A DNA stretch of 64,000 bases from Callorhinus ursinus (GCF_003265705.1 NW_020312827.1:18487618-18551617), one strand, 5' to 3'. Shown: positions 1-11,783, counted from the stretch's first letter. Translations and numbers: made by a program. Notes: generated by a model from the sequence alone, not told the origin.

Positions 1-59
1 AATTAAGAACACATGTTTAGAAAAAATCAACAATGTGAATTAGCAAGCCAGAAGTTAGA

Positions 60-1165
60 ATAAAATGTGTGTGATATACACATTAATTTATATACAAATT
101 TCAAAAAAAGTAATAAAAAGATAAAAAAGCCAAAATAAAATGGTGAAATTTCTTGAATAGCTAATAAGACTATAAAAAATGAAGTCAATATTATTAGTCA
201 TGCAATTTGAATGCAATAGGAAACAATGAGATACTACTATACAATCAACAGAACAACTCAAATCCAATCCAAGTATCGGTGAGATGTGGAACAACAGGCA
301 CCCTCAACCATTGCTGATGGGTGTGTTAAGTGGTTCAAGGACTTGGAAAAATTGTCTGACACAACTGCTAAGCCTAAACATATATCTACTCTATGACAAA
401 GGACCTACTCCTAGCTATTTACCTGCAAGAAATGGGTCCCTATAGTGACCAAAATCCAGTCACAAGAATGTTCATAGCATTTTCACTCAGTACTGCCAAA
501 ATATGTAAGTAGCCCGGTTATCTATGAGTAGGAAAATGGGTAAACAATTTGTGATTTATTCATAGAATGGGATACTCCATGATGGTAAAAAAAAAAGCAT
601 ATGATGTTACATAGATGGGTTTCAAATACATTTATAGAGATATGTGTATGTATTTGAATATGTATGTATATATTCAGTGAAATAGGTCAGATACAAAAAT
701 ATATACATTGTTTGATTTTTTTATATGAAATTTAAGAGCAGGCAAAACTAGTCTAGTGTAGTAGAAGTAAGAATAGTGGTTACTTCTTGGGGATATTGAC
801 TTGCAAAGGGGCAAGAAGGAAATATCCTGGATGCTGGAAATTTTCTAAACCTTGGTCTGAGTGATGGGTGCCTGGGTGGCTCAGTTGGTTAAGCGACTGC
901 CTTCAGCTCGGGTCGTGATCCTGGAGTCCTGGATCGAGTCCCACATCGGGCTCCCTGCTCAGCAGGGAGTCTGCTTCTCCCTCTGACCCTCTTCCCTCTC
1001 GTGCTCTCTATCTCTCATTCTCTCTCTCTCAAATAAATAAATAAAATCTTTAAAAAAAAAACACAAATAAAAAAAATAAACCTTGGTCTGAGTGAGACAG
1101 TACATGCTTGTGTAAATTTGTTGTATTCATGGAAATGCATGTGCACTTCACCAATAAAAGAGACA
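60..1165 (+). mobile_element. Ancient L1 3' end (L1M class), split by a SINE
   Basis: Degraded ORF2 tail and 3'UTR of an old LINE-1 on the plus strand. Around 215-310 it resembles the common L1 stretch on 'cacaatgagatatcacc' and 'ggtgaggatgtgg'. Around 740-850 it matches the 'agtggttgcc...' and 'gatggatgc' 3'UTR motifs, and it ends near 1160 with 'cttcaccaataaaa'. A younger SINE (865-1076) interrupts it, so the L1 predates that insertion. No frame is intact. The family name is from memory of the consensus, and the 5' limit is approximate. Confidence 0.6.
865..1076 (+). mobile_element. CAN-SINE (tRNA-derived) with perfect 19-bp TSD
   Basis: Full-length carnivore SINE. The head 'gggtgcctgggtggctcagt' carries the tRNA-like A box and 'ggatcgagtccc' the B box. 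A CT-rich body and an 'aaataaataaataaaatctt' tail follow. It is flanked by a perfect direct repeat, taaaccttggtctgagtga, at 846-864 and 1077-1095. The undiverged TSD suggests a fairly recent insertion by L1 machinery into the old L1 tail. Confidence 0.97.
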
Positions 1166-2724
1166 GAAACAATGAAGATAGGAAATTCTGAGCAAGAGCA
1201 GTACTGTGGTCAAGCATAAGTCATGCACCCCACCCTCAGGCTCTAGGGTGAAAAGAAGGGCACTATGAGCTCCTCATCTTTTGAGTAGAAGTGCAATTGC
1301 TTTTTCTCAAAGTTAGAAGGGAAAAGTTTATTCACCAAAAGGAATTTTCATGGTTATTAGAAACGGGACACAATTCCATGTAGCTGAAAGTTACAAGGTC
1401 TCTGGAGCTACCATGGTAAATTCCTCCAAAAGAGACCCCCCAAAATTCTTTTTATTTAAAGAGTAAATGATTTTCTGCACATCAGTCTGTTTTCATAAAT
1501 ACTCAAATATGAGAAATCTTCTGATAAAGATTTACTAGAAATTATTCTTTGACCTTGCATTGGAGATCATTAAGCTGGCTATTCCTTTAATTTGGAAAAG
1601 TCTTCAAAGTGTTTCGACTACCATTAGAAATAAAATATATCATTAGAAATCTAATAACTGTGCTGGGCAGAACCAAACAGCATTAAAATACACTCACAGC
1701 TCACATATAATCTCACATTTTCTTCTGTATCTTCCTTGAACTTGTATCTGTCCTACACTGCAAAAAAGTTGGACAAGACCAGGGAGAGTTACTCCAAGTA
1801 CCTGTAGCATCTATAGAAAATAAAAATGTATTACATAGGCATTTGTGAGGAGTACGAATTTCTAATCTCAACTCTTAGTGGAGTTCTATTTCTTTCCTTA
1901 TATACAAAAGGAAGCCAGAGAGAATTCTCATTGATTATCATTGCTTTCTATTCATGCAGGGAAGGGAGAAGGATGTCTATTCCTACCTTGCATCACATAC
2001 TAAAGTAATGTGGGTGTGCCAGCTACATTCTGGGGTATGTAAATTATACACTCTTCCAGATAATATGTCCCATTGAGATAGCCCATTTATAATGTGTCTC
2101 CTGAAGTGCTGTTACATTACACAGCTCCCTGTACTTGACTTTTGATGTGCTTTCAGGGGCTATAGATTCAATGCCTAGGGAAATGCCAATTTTACTGTTC
2201 CATTAAAAACAATATTAATTTAAAACTAACTATAATATCCAGCACAATATGTATTTAGAAATAGACGTGTGAATTTGAAGGTCTCTACACCTTAACTTCC
2301 TAAATGTTTGACCCTTTTTTCCTAAAGTATCTTTCGTCTTTTTAGTGAACTCCTCAGTAAATAGTTTTAATGACGTATACTGGTTCAACCCTCCCTACTC
2401 TATTTTGTTTGCTTACTCAGCTTTCTAGGTAGCTAGATAATTTCCCTAGAGTGAGAACACTTGTTTCCTCTTAAGTTTCTTCTATTTGGACCCAGGTCCA
2501 CAGCTGGATTTACTACTTGAATTTCTCACATATTTCTTGATTGTTTCTCTTCCACAGTTCCTGATGGAAATACTGTTTTACTTTCTTCCCTTACTAGCAG
2601 CAGAAAGTATTTCAGTGGCACACTATAAGGTTTACCTTACTACCACTACCGCCATCATTGTGCTTCATATCCTTTGGCTGCATAACAGACATCATAGAAA
2701 TAAGTAAATGTCCTCTAATATGAT
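1166..2724. other. Unassigned AT-rich intergenic sequence
   Basis: I see no recognisable repeat, gene or conserved motif. Frames of 60-73 codons at 1826-2008 and 2486-2707 have no recognisable protein features and are at chance length. Confidence 0.5.
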
Positions 2725-3324
2725 TGTACTGGGCAGAATTTTTTAAATTCCCCCTCAAGAGTTCTATCTCTTGTTCTTCAGTTAAACACTCACTAGGTAC
2801 TTCTGCAAAAGGGCTTTGCAGATGTAATTAATGCTACTCATCAGCTAACTTTAAGATAGGGATGATAGCATGGATTATCCAGGTGGGCCCAATGGAATCA
2901 CATGAGCCCTTAAGAGTTGGATAGGAAAGCAGAAGGATCAGTTAGAAAGTGGCAAAGCATGACAGAGGTTTGACTCATGGTTCCTGCAAGGAAATATGTG
3001 ATAAAAATGAGAAGAGGTGCAGGTGGCCTCTAGAAGCAAAGACCAGCATCCAACTGACAGCCAACAAACACACAGGGTCTCCATCCTATCCTAGCAAGGA
3101 ACAGAATTCTAATAACCTGAATGATCCTGGAAGCAGATTCCCTTCCGGAGCTCCCAGCATGAATGCAAGTTGTTGGACACTGATTTCCGCTGAGTGAGAC
3201 TAAGCAGAGTATCCAGCTGAGCCCACCAGACTCTGACCTATAAAACTGTGAGCTCATAAATGGTTGTTTTTTAAAGTTGCTAAATTTGTGCTGGTTCATT
3301 AGGTAGCAAGCAAGAACTAATACA
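2725..3324 (+). mobile_element. MLT1-type LTR (MaLR, solo)
   Basis: Plus-strand mammalian-apparent-LTR copy. It starts 'tgtactgggcagaat' (compare TGTTATGGGTTGAATT), followed by the typical 'gggctttgcagatgtaatta', 'ggtgggcccaatg' and 'ggaagcagattc' blocks. It ends with 'ataaaactgtgagctcataaa' and 'aactaatacaa', which hold the LTR polyadenylation region and CA terminus. No internal retroviral sequence flanks it, so it is a solo LTR. Divergence is high, so the subfamily (MLT1C/D-like) is a guess. The two frames inside (2949-3197 plus, 3030-3299 minus) are non-coding LTR sequence. Confidence 0.8.
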
Positions 3325-3329
3325 ATGGC

Positions 3330-3790
3330 CTAAAATTAGAAGAAAGAGCAGCCCTCCAGTCCCTTCTCATCCTCATTCCCTCTGCAAGAGCCACTCTAAT
3401 CTTCTTTCTGACATTCTCCTCTTAGCCACAGATACATTTGTTTATTCTGATTGGAATATTCTCTTGACTTCTTCATATGCCTAGCCTCTGCCCATTCTTA
3501 AGATCACAGCTCAGGGTTAGAACCCCAGGAAGGGGATTCTGTTAACCTAATCCCAAAATTTTGAGTTCCCCTATTATACTGCCATGACACTATGTGCTTT
3601 TCTTCCCAGCCCTTTGAGAAGTTGTTGATATACATTTATCAGGCAATTATCTTATTGATCGATCCTCTTAACTACAGGCCTCAGGAAATAAAAATCATCT
3701 GCTTTCAATCACCATTCCATCCTCAGCATCTAGTAGGGACTAAAGAAATCTGAGGTAAATGAATGAGGCAATGAGTGGAAGTACTATATA
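3330..3790 (+). mobile_element. L2 3' end
   Basis: Pyrimidine-rich LINE-2 remnant ending in 'agcatctagtagggactaaagaaatc...aaatgaatgaggc', the usual L2 tail pattern (tag-tag-gcactcaataaat...gaatgaatg). It lies directly downstream of the MLT1 LTR. It is a non-coding, ancient mammalian fossil. Confidence 0.6.
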
Positions 3791-4286
3791 CCAGATCCAT
3801 CCAACACTGATTTAAATTGAGTTCCTACCATGAGTAGTCATTATGTTAGGGAAGATGAATATTCTATTGTCTATGATCTGATAAGATTTATTTAGATCTT
3901 TTCGGTTATATATTTGAGGTAAACATCCAGGCATAAATTTAAATAAACTGTATCAGGCATTTCTATTCTTCCTGGTAAGTTGACAACAATCAGAGGAAGA
4001 AAATGAATTAAGTATAAGCTGATTTTACAAGGTACCAGATTAATATTTATATCTCTCATATATTCCCTAATGAGAAAGCACAAAAGATTTCCATCGTGAA
4101 CATGCAGTGTCCTTGGCATTAGATGGGGTAATGGGAATGGAGAGATACAGTGGAGACAGAGACAGACAGAGACAGAGAGAGAAAACTAAGCCAAACAAAC
4201 TAGAATATTGGCTGATAAGTCTGTGAAGGTCCAAACAGGCAAACAACAATAATATTTATACCAGGAAAGCAAAAATAGAACCAACC
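3791..4286. other. Unassigned, with short GA-rich tract
   Basis: AT-rich sequence with a purine run of 'gacaga/gaga' units at about 4150-4186. No other structure is seen. Confidence 0.4.
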
Positions 4287-4649
4287 ATGGACAGTGAGCA
4301 ACCTAGGAAACAGCAACGACTTGCTGGAAGAACAAAGAAAAGAGCCTACGCTGATGGAGTTCAGGGCCTCGGGTCATCTAGCAGGACCAATAACCATGGA
4401 AGTGTTTCGATGTTCCTAGAAACCCTTGGGGAAGGAAAGAAATACCAGATTTCCCGCTTCCTTTCAAATTCCAACCTCCAACAGTACCTCTCCGTGTCAA
4501 AACTCAGACATAAACAAGCTGACACAGGAGAAGGGGGAGAGCAAGGCAGTCCTGCAGAACTGTTTTCCTACAGTACAAAGCAGCATAGGGAGAGGAAGAG
4601 AGATGGATCTAACACAGGCAGGCTAAAGCTTGGACCAGCTGACTTGTGA
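4287..4649 (+). other. Candidate small ORF, 120 codons, unrecognised
   Basis: Longest plus-strand open frame outside recognisable repeats. The start codon sits in a strong Kozak context (A at -3, G at +4, 'aaccaaccatggac'). The predicted product is basic and hydrophilic: an Arg/Lys/Gln-rich N-terminus (PRKQQRLAGRTKKR), a Ser/Asn-rich middle and a Lys/Arg-rich C-terminus. It has no signal peptide, membrane segment or domain I know. The local region is less AT-rich than its flanks. No upstream promoter or splice evidence can be established from sequence alone. A frame of this length can arise by chance in 64 kb, so I do not call it a gene. Confidence 0.15.
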
Positions 4650-5218
4650 CCCCAAACAGCAAGACACTGGCCTCTCATTTTATATGTTTAAGTACAATAA
4701 AATACATTTTCTTACAGTTTAAATGCAACAGAGACAGGATTAACTTGAAAATTAAGATTTCTTTTTTTTTTCTGTATTTCCTGGAAAAGATTAACTGTAA
4801 TCTAGTTATTGTTAATGAGGACATATTGCAATTATTCAGCTTGGACCTGATCAATAATAACCTGACTCACCAAAGTACACTATGAACTTTCATGAAAAGA
4901 AATAGGTAGTAATAACTCCCTGGAAAACTGGTAGTTATTACACTCTATTCGATGCTACCCCTACTACCGAGAATGGATCTTATCAACCAATATCAATGGA
5001 TCAATCAATCAAAAAGATTAATGTACTTTTGATATTTATGGTAACTACTGTATTTTCTTGGCTGAAGAGGAGAAAGTTCTCTAGCATTAGGAATAAATTC
5101 AAGTAAGAGGAGAATACGTGAGAGAATAATCTTTTTATGTAGTCTATTGCTCTTTAAATCAGTTTCCTTCTCTTAATGCTCATATGTGTTATATAATAGG
5201 AAATCTATGATATTCTGT
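4650..5218. other. Unassigned AT-rich sequence
   Basis: No gene or repeat recognised. A short 'tatcaatggatcaatcaatcaa' low-complexity stretch lies near 4990. Confidence 0.4.
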
Positions 5219-7136
5219 TTCAGAAGACTTTATTTAGATCATTTTTAGGGTTACAGCAAAATTAAGAAGATAGAGATTTCCCATATATCTTCTGATCCTA
5301 CGCACCCATAGCCTCCCTCATTATCAACATTCCCCCACCACAGTGGTATATTTGTCATATTTGATGAAACTGTATTGATGCATCGTGTTCACTCAAAGTC
5401 CATAGTTTACCTGATGGTTCACTTTTGATGTTGTATATTTCATGACTTTGGACAAATGTGTAATGACATGTATCCATCACTATGGTTTCATACAGAGTAT
5501 TTTCACTGCCCTAAAAATTCTCTGTGCTCTTCCTATTTATCCCTCCTTCATCCCTAGCCCCTGGAGACCACAGATCTTTTTACTTTCCCTGTATTTTTGC
5601 CTTTTTCAGAAAGTGATATGGTTGGAATTATACAGTTTATCATTTTCAGATTGGCTTCTTTCACTTAATAGTATGAATTTTAAGGTCTTCCATGTCTTTT
5701 CATTTTTTGATAACTCATTTATTTTAGTGCTGAATAATATTCCATTGTCTGAATGTACCAGTTTATTTATCTACCTACCGAAGGACATCTTGGGTTACTT
5801 CCAGGTTTGGATAATTATGAATACAGTTGCTATAAACATTTGCATGCAGGTTCTTGTGGGAACATAAGGGTTTTTTTTTATTTATTTAGTATATTTAAAT
5901 TCAGTGAATTAACATATAATGTATTATTACTTTCAGAGGTAGAGTTCAGTGATTCATTAGTTGTATATAATATCCAGTGCTCATTACATCATGTGCCCTT
6001 CTTAATGCCCATCATCCAGTTACCCCATCCCCTTACCCCCCTCCCCTTCTAAGGTTTTAATGCCTTTTGTTAAATACCAAGGAGCTCAGTTTTGGGGTCA
6101 TACAGTAAGAATATGATTAGTTTTATAAGAGACCACCAAACTGTCTTTGAAAGTGATTCTATCACTTTTTGCATTCTGACCACCTCTTGTAGCTCCGTGT
6201 CCTCTCTAGCATGTGGTAATGTCAGTGTTCTGGATTTTGGCAATTCTAATAGTTATGTAGTAGTATCTTGTTACCATTTTAATTTTCACTCCCCTAGTAT
6301 TATATGATGTGGAGTATCTTTTCATAAGCTTATTTGCCATCTGTATATCTTCTTTGGTGAGGTGACTGTTGAGGCCTTTGGTCCAATTTTTAACGAGGTT
6401 TTTGTTTCCTTATTATTAAGCTTTAAGAGTTATTTGTGTATTCACATAACGGACCTTTATTGATGTATCCTTTCCAAATACTTTCTCCCAGTCTGTGGAT
6501 TTTCTTCTCAATCTCTTGAGATTGTCTTTTGCAGGACAGAAATTGCAAATTTTATTCAAGTCCAGCCTATTGATTCTTTTTTTCATGGGTTGTGCCTTTG
6601 GTGTTGCATCCAATAACTTATGACCAAACCTAAGGTCATCTAGATTTTCTGCCATGTTATCTTCTAGGAGGTTTATAGTTTTGCATTTTACATACAGGCC
6701 TGTGATCCATTCGAGTTAATTTTTGTGAAAAGTATAAAATCTCTGTCTAGATTTTCTTTCTTCTCTTCTTTTTTCCTCTTTTTTCTCTTTTCTTTTCTCT
6801 TCTTTTAATCGGATTACTGTATATACTTGTGTCTATTTCTGGGCTCTCTATTTTGTTCCATTGATTTTGTCTTTTTTTTTTTTTTTTTTGGTCAATACCA
6901 CACTGTCTTGATTAGTGTAACTTTATAGCAAGTCTTTAACTCAGGTCATATCAGTCTCCAGCTATGTCCTTCTGTTGAATCTATAGGTCACGTTGAAAAG
7001 ATGACATCTTGACAACATTGAGTGTTCCTTAGATGATCAGGAATATCTCTCTAATTATTAAGTTCTTCTTTGATTTCACTCATTATAGTTTTTATGATTT
7101 TCTTCTGTTGATTCATAGTCCTCTCAGGAGTTTCCC
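5219..7136 (-). mobile_element. Ancient L1 ORF2 remnant (L1M class)
   Basis: Minus-strand LINE-1. The plus strand reads the reverse complement of the ORF2 C-terminal region and 3'UTR: 'gaataatattccattgtctgaa', 'gttgctataaacattt', 'tattgatgtatcctttccaaatactttctccc' and 'acttgacaacattgagt'-like blocks occur in the expected order. A minus frame at 6416-6655 still shows an ORF2-like C-terminal segment (CPAKDNLKRLRRKSTDWEKV). It is riddled with stops and split at 5870-6050 by a younger L1 fragment. A pyrimidine-rich patch at 6740-6810 and a T-run near 6870 are additions or expansions. Confidence 0.75.
5871..6050 (-). mobile_element. Carnivore L1 3'UTR fragment nested in older L1
   Basis: Short, strongly 5'-truncated L1 3' end in reverse orientation: T-rich start, 'aacatataatgtattatta', 'cagaggtagagttcagtgattca', 'cagtgctcattacatcatgtgccc' and a C-rich end. 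It splits the older L1 between 'aacataagg' and 'ttttaatgcc'; 'taagg-tttt' appears on both sides as a short, imperfect TSD. It is an older carnivore subfamily than the copies at 14 and 54 kb. Confidence 0.75.
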
Positions 7137-7430
7137 TGTTGTGATCTGAAGGTGACCCCCATATGTGGAGGACAGAGAAAGACAGAAGGAAGAAGTTGGT
7201 CACTCCAGGTTGGTAAGTAGCAGTTTTAATAAGCAAAGGGAAGTTGCATTCAAAGCTTGTATTGGGTGGCTATGAGACAAGTGGATCTCAGCACCATCCT
7301 GCCAAATCTTAAAAGTTTATATAGAGGCCTTAACTAGCTTCAGTCACATACACTGTGCAAATGTTTTCAACACCACATCACTATATAAAGACTGTGTTCT
7401 TGGAGCAGCCTTTGGGAGTAACAAGAGCAA
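7137..7430 (-). mobile_element. LTR-like insertion, family not assigned
   Basis: About 290 bp that interrupts the L1 homology. On the plus strand it starts 'tgttgtgatctgaaggtgacc'. On the minus strand this gives an end of the form ...TTCAGATCACAACA, with an ATTAAA-like polyadenylation signal and 'ctgtcctccacatatggggg', reminiscent of a retroviral LTR R/U5 end. No TSD is clear and the right boundary is uncertain. It could instead be unrelated single-copy DNA. Confidence 0.3.
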
Positions 7431-9050
7431 GCAGAATCTTCAATTTTTGTTTGTCTGAGGGTCTCTTTATTTCATCTTAACTTTTGAAGAATAATTTCAC
7501 AGGGCGCAGAATTCTAAATTGGTGGGATTTTTTTTCCTCCCTCAATACTTAAAATATTTCACTTCATGATGTTTTTCTTGCTTGTATGATTCTGAGGAGT
7601 TGGACATAATTCATATCTCTACTCTTCTTACAGGTAAGGTTTTTCTTTCCCTTTAACTTCTTTCAAGATTTTTTTTTTTATCTTTAAATTTCTATAGCTT
7701 GAAAATGGTATGCCTAAGTATAGAGTTCTTGGCATTCATCTTGCATGGTGTTCTCTGAGCTTCCTGGATTGTTCTTTGATCTGATAATAATTTGGGGAAA
7801 ATTCTTAGTCATTATTGTTTCAAATATTTCTTTTGTTCCCTTCTCCTCCTGCTGGTATTCCCATTAAGTATATGTTACACTCTTTACAACTGTCCCACAG
7901 TCTTTGGATATTCTGTTCTGTTTTGTTTTTTCAGTCTTTGTTCTCCCTGCTTTTCAGTTTTGGAGGTTTCTATTGAGATATCCTCAAGCTCAGAATCTTT
8001 TCTCAGCCATGCCCCCCTGTCTACCACTAATAAGCCCATCAAAGGCATTCTTCATTTCTGTTACAGTGTTTAGCATTCCTTTTTAATTCTTTCTTAGGAT
8101 TTCCATCTTTCTGCATACATTTCCCATCTGTTCTTACATACTGTCTACTTTATTAATCATAATTGCTTTAAATCCCCAGTCTGGTTATTCCAACAATGCT
8201 AACGTGTCTGGTTCTAATGCTTGCTCCTGTTTCTTCAAAATGTGGGTTTTTGTTGTTTTTTTTTTTTGCATTTTAGTGTGCCATGTATTTTTTTTGTGAT
8301 AGCCAGATATGATCAACCAAGGAAAAGAAAGTGCTGTAAATAAGACGTTAATAATGTGATGGTGAGGTGTTGGGGGAGGGGAAGCATTCTAGAGTTCTAT
8401 GATTATGTGCCAGTCTTTTATTGAGTCTGTGCCTCTGGACTATGAACTTCACAAGCGTTTTTAATTTTTTTTTCTCCCCTTAGGTAGGATGGGAAGGCTA
8501 GAGTGTGCTGCAGTTCAGTAATTCCCTTTCCTCAAGTCAGTTAGCTCTGATAAAATCCCAGCAGTTTAGGATCTGTTTAAATAGTTTCTCTGAGGGCAGA
8601 CTCTTTAAGAACAGAGTTCTCTGGTATATTTCAAAATGGTTCTTTTTCTCCTCCCCCTACTAGAAGCTCCAGGGGATTTTACTCCTTTATTTGCTTTGAG
8701 ACCCTTTACTTCTGAGAGGTAAATCTCACAAAAGCATAGGGGGCCCCTATGACTGAGTATTCCTCAGAGTTGTTTAACTGCCCACAGTTAGCCTCCAGAA
8801 ATTCTTCAATTACAGTTCAGGTTTTCTTAACCAGGCACTGCTTCCTGCAGAGGTCTGTGCTCTGGCTAAGAAATGATCCTCTCTATGTACCAGTCTATGT
8901 CTTCAATTGGAGTTACAGTGGTTTGCCTTGTGACCTCACTTCTTGTGAGGATCTAAGAAGAGTTGTTGATTTTTCAGCTTGTTCAGATTTTTACTTGTTA
9001 GGACTGAGTGGTGACTTCTAAGCTCCTTACATGTGGTATTGGACACTGAA
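7431..9050 (-). mobile_element. Ancient L1 5'-side segment (L1M class)
   Basis: Long degraded segment resembling a recurrent mammalian L1 stretch. Blocks include 'tcatttttgaagaataattt', 'gtgttctctgagcttcctgga', 'tcaaatatttcttttgttccc', 'cccattaagtatatgttacac', 'gtcccacagtctttggatattctgttctg' and 'attgagatatcctcaagctcaga'. Toward 8400-9020 come 'cctctggactatgaacttcacaag', 'aagctccaggggattt' and 'gccttgtgacctcac'. It lies on the 5' side of the minus-strand ORF2 remnant and may belong to the same insertion. Orientation is inferred from that and is less certain than the L1 origin. Confidence 0.55.
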
Positions 9051-9239
9051 AGCTTTAGAATATTTACATTTAAAAATAATTTTTGTGATAAGAATATTCT
9101 ACTTAAATATAAATAACATAATATGGATCATGGTCCTACTCTGTTTGTAATAACTAGCCTTATGTCATTTCTTTGCCAATTTTAAATCCTAGAGTGGATT
9201 ACATAAAATTTTGTTTGTTTGTTTTTAACTAACAAAGTG

Positions 9240-10080
9240 TATCATCAACCCAAGCCTCATCTTATCTTCCCTACTTGACTAACCTGTCTCTTGACTTCGG
9301 ACTCCCACATTTGACACTTTTCTGGGTCTATTTCCTATATAGCATGCTGCAGAGTAATTTTTTCAAAGTATGCATTATAGCATACCACTTCCCGGTCAAA
9401 CTCCCCCTTTGCACAAGCACTGAGTCTACAATCCTTACCTGGCATCTAGGCTCACAGGACTAGCCCCTGCCTACCACTCTGCATTCTGCTCTCTACATCC
9501 CAGTCATTCCTTAAACTGGATGGTGCAAAGTACTTTTTCAAGGACACTGTATTACCTACTCCCTGTGCCTGGAATGCTTTTCCTTGAGGTCTTCTTTCTT
9601 TCTTTTTTTTTTTTTCTCCATTTAAATGCCATTTCTCATAGTCCTTAACTACATAGTCTCAGTCAACCCAAGTTGTATGACTATGTTTTATTTTTATCCT
9701 ACTACTTTGACTACCTGATAATATCTTATTACATACATATTTTTGTGTGTGTGCCTTAGCCAATGAGAGTAGGGACTTGTCTAATTCTTTTTTTTTTAAG
9801 ATTTATTTATTTATTTTTGAGAGAGTGAGAATGAGAGAGAGAGAGCACATGAGAGGGGGGAGGGTTAGAGGGAGAAGCAGACTCCCCTCCGAGCAGGGAG
9901 CCTGATGCGGGACTCGATCCCGGGACTCGAGGATCATGACCTGAGCCGAAGGCAGTCGCTTAACCAACTGAGCCACCCAGGCGCCCGGGACTTGTCTAAT
10001 TCTATATGTCAGCTCCTAAAATAATACCCGGCATACAGTAGGCTCCCAGTAAGTTTTTGTTAAGTGAAGAAACATAGTAA
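9240..10080 (+). mobile_element. L2 remnant split by SINE
   Basis: LINE-2 3' portion with 'caaactcccccttt', 'tagcccctgcctaccactctgca', 'ctccctgtgcctggaatgctttt' and 'tagggacttgtctaattct'. It continues beyond the inserted SINE with 'taatacccggcatacagtaggctcccagtaagt'. The order matches the usual L2 tail. A T-run at 9600-9616 is an expansion. Confidence 0.75.
9789..9986 (-). mobile_element. CAN-SINE with 17-bp TSD
   Basis: Reverse-strand SINE: T-rich start with 'aagatttatttatttattt', a GA-rich body, 'cgggactcgatcccggga' (B box) and 'ccaactgagccacccaggcgccc' (A box head). A perfect TSD, gggacttgtctaattct, lies at 9772-9788 and 9987-10003. It sits inside the L2 tail. Confidence 0.97.
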
Positions 10081-11085
10081 AAATTCCAGTATGCAAATTG
10101 CAATATCTCATCCAGAGGAGATTTCAGTAAACTGTTAAACTATAAATCTGAATTCCAATATATTATCCTTTTTACTTTCCCCTAGTGAATTTTACTTTGA
10201 GAAAGAAGGAAAATAAATTCATCATTATTATTTAATTTTGGAAAGCTACTAGATTTTATAATAGCCTTTTTTGTTTGGGTGTAGCTATGTTTCTATGTCA
10301 CCATTATTATTTCTATTTATTAGGTTCAGTGCAACAATAATCTTTTATTGTATAATTATGTAATTATTATAAAATTGTATAATCCCAATAAAATTAGTAG
10401 GTTCAAACTGGCCCATCATCCCTGGACACCTTTGCAAAGCCAAACCCTCACTGGGAAGGGTGCCTAGAGAATCAAGTAACATATTCTTCTCCTTTCCTCT
10501 CTACCCCCACAAATCAATGGCATTTTTGATGACACATTTGAAAATATATGAAGGAATACATTGCATACACTAAGACAAAATAGATATTGTTCTTGTTCTC
10601 TGTGAACATCCACATATAAGCCACTCTCTCATCCTAATGTTGGCCTATAAGAATTTCTGGAAGCTGATATATATTTGGGCTGCCACTTTCCAACTTATTA
10701 AAGTGCTCAATAATTTGTTTTACCCACAAACCAGAATTTATTTGTTTCAAAAGCCCTGCCTACTTCCAAGAGGACTTGAAAGAGCTTGTGATTTAAAATA
10801 AAATTCAAAAGCAGACAATTAGGGATGAAATAGAGTTCCTCTATTAAAAAAAAAAACAGATTAGAAATTCCCAGATTTCTGAGATGAAAAGATGACTGTG
10901 TCATACTTGGGTTCTGTATGTATACTCCATTTTCTGTCAATTAAGAAAAAAATTTTGTCTTAACCAGGGAAAGATGTTGGTTTACAGTGTTTCTCTTTTC
11001 TGACAAGAGATTGCCTACAAATCCATGTGTTCAGCAGAGCCAATATTTCCTTTCAGCAAGACAATTCAAGCGGGAAGTGAGCTCT
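10081..11085. other. Unassigned AT-rich sequence
   Basis: No gene or repeat is recognised. A 77-codon minus frame (10707-10940) is at chance length. Confidence 0.4.
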
Positions 11086-11515
11086 GCAGTCAGTTGAATT
11101 ATTGGTCTCATTTTTTTTTCACTCTCTGTTATCGAATAATACATCCATACTATTTGTGTGGCCTCATGGCAGGCGGATTATTCTTCCATTTATCATTCCA
11201 TCTCTGGATACTGTGCATACTCGATTTTGGCTCTAGCCTTGTGACGTGCTCTGTTCAGTGGGATGTTAGGATACAGTGGGGAAATCACTGGGATTGTCCT
11301 TTTGTGCTTCCATGGCTATTATGAGGAACTACATAGGAACTATATACTACTCCATACTACTACTATGTAGAAACTACAGCACCAGACTGGGTCCAAAGAC
11401 CCGTGAAGCAGAGTTACCCCACCAACCTGCAGCTCTGCAGTTTATGGCAGGGTGGATGCAGCTAGTGCACAATGCATAAGCATAGGATGATTGTGGCAAT
11501 AGCTAACTAATACAT
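11086..11515 (+). mobile_element. Ancient interspersed repeat, family not assigned
   Basis: Contains 'tcgattttggctctagccttgtgac', 'cagtgggatgttagga', 'cctttgtgcttccatgg' and an end 'attgtggcaatagctaactaatac'. Together they recall a common mammalian repeat with a 'gattttgggcttggccatgtgac' core and a 'ctaactgatac' end. I am fairly sure it is repetitive but cannot name the family. Confidence 0.45.
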
Positions 11516-11587
11516 GTTGCTTTCCCAAGGCACAAATGAAAATTATACAAAGGGAATTGAGTAATTAAAAGCAATCTTTCTGTGTTT

Positions 11588-11783
11588 GTTTTTTAAGATT
11601 TTATTTATTTATTTGACAGAGAGAGACACAGTGAGCAAGAGAGAACGCAAGCAGGGGTTGTTGGGGAGGGAGAAGCAGGCTCTCTGCTGAGCAAGGAGCC
11701 TGATGTGGGGCTCGATCCCAGGACCCTGGGATCATGACCTGAGTCAAAGGCAGACGCTTAGTGACTGAGCCACCCAGGCGCCC
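11588..11783 (-). mobile_element. CAN-SINE with 16-bp TSD
   Basis: Reverse-strand SINE with 'ttaagattttatttatttattt', body, 'gggctcgatcccaggaccctg' and 'ctgagccacccaggcgcc'. The TSD caatctttctgtgttt is at 11572-11587 and 11784-11799. It belongs to the GACAGAGAGAGACACAGTGAG body type shared with the copies at 12.4, 21.1, 43.6 and 48.7 kb. Confidence 0.96.

Noticed and set aside
865..1076. tRNA gene signals (A and B boxes)
   Set aside because: The boxes belong to tRNA-derived SINEs with A-rich tails and TSDs, here and in the other copies; no intact stand-alone tRNA.
2949..3299. Paired frames on both strands as overlapping genes
   Set aside because: They lie in the MLT1-type LTR.
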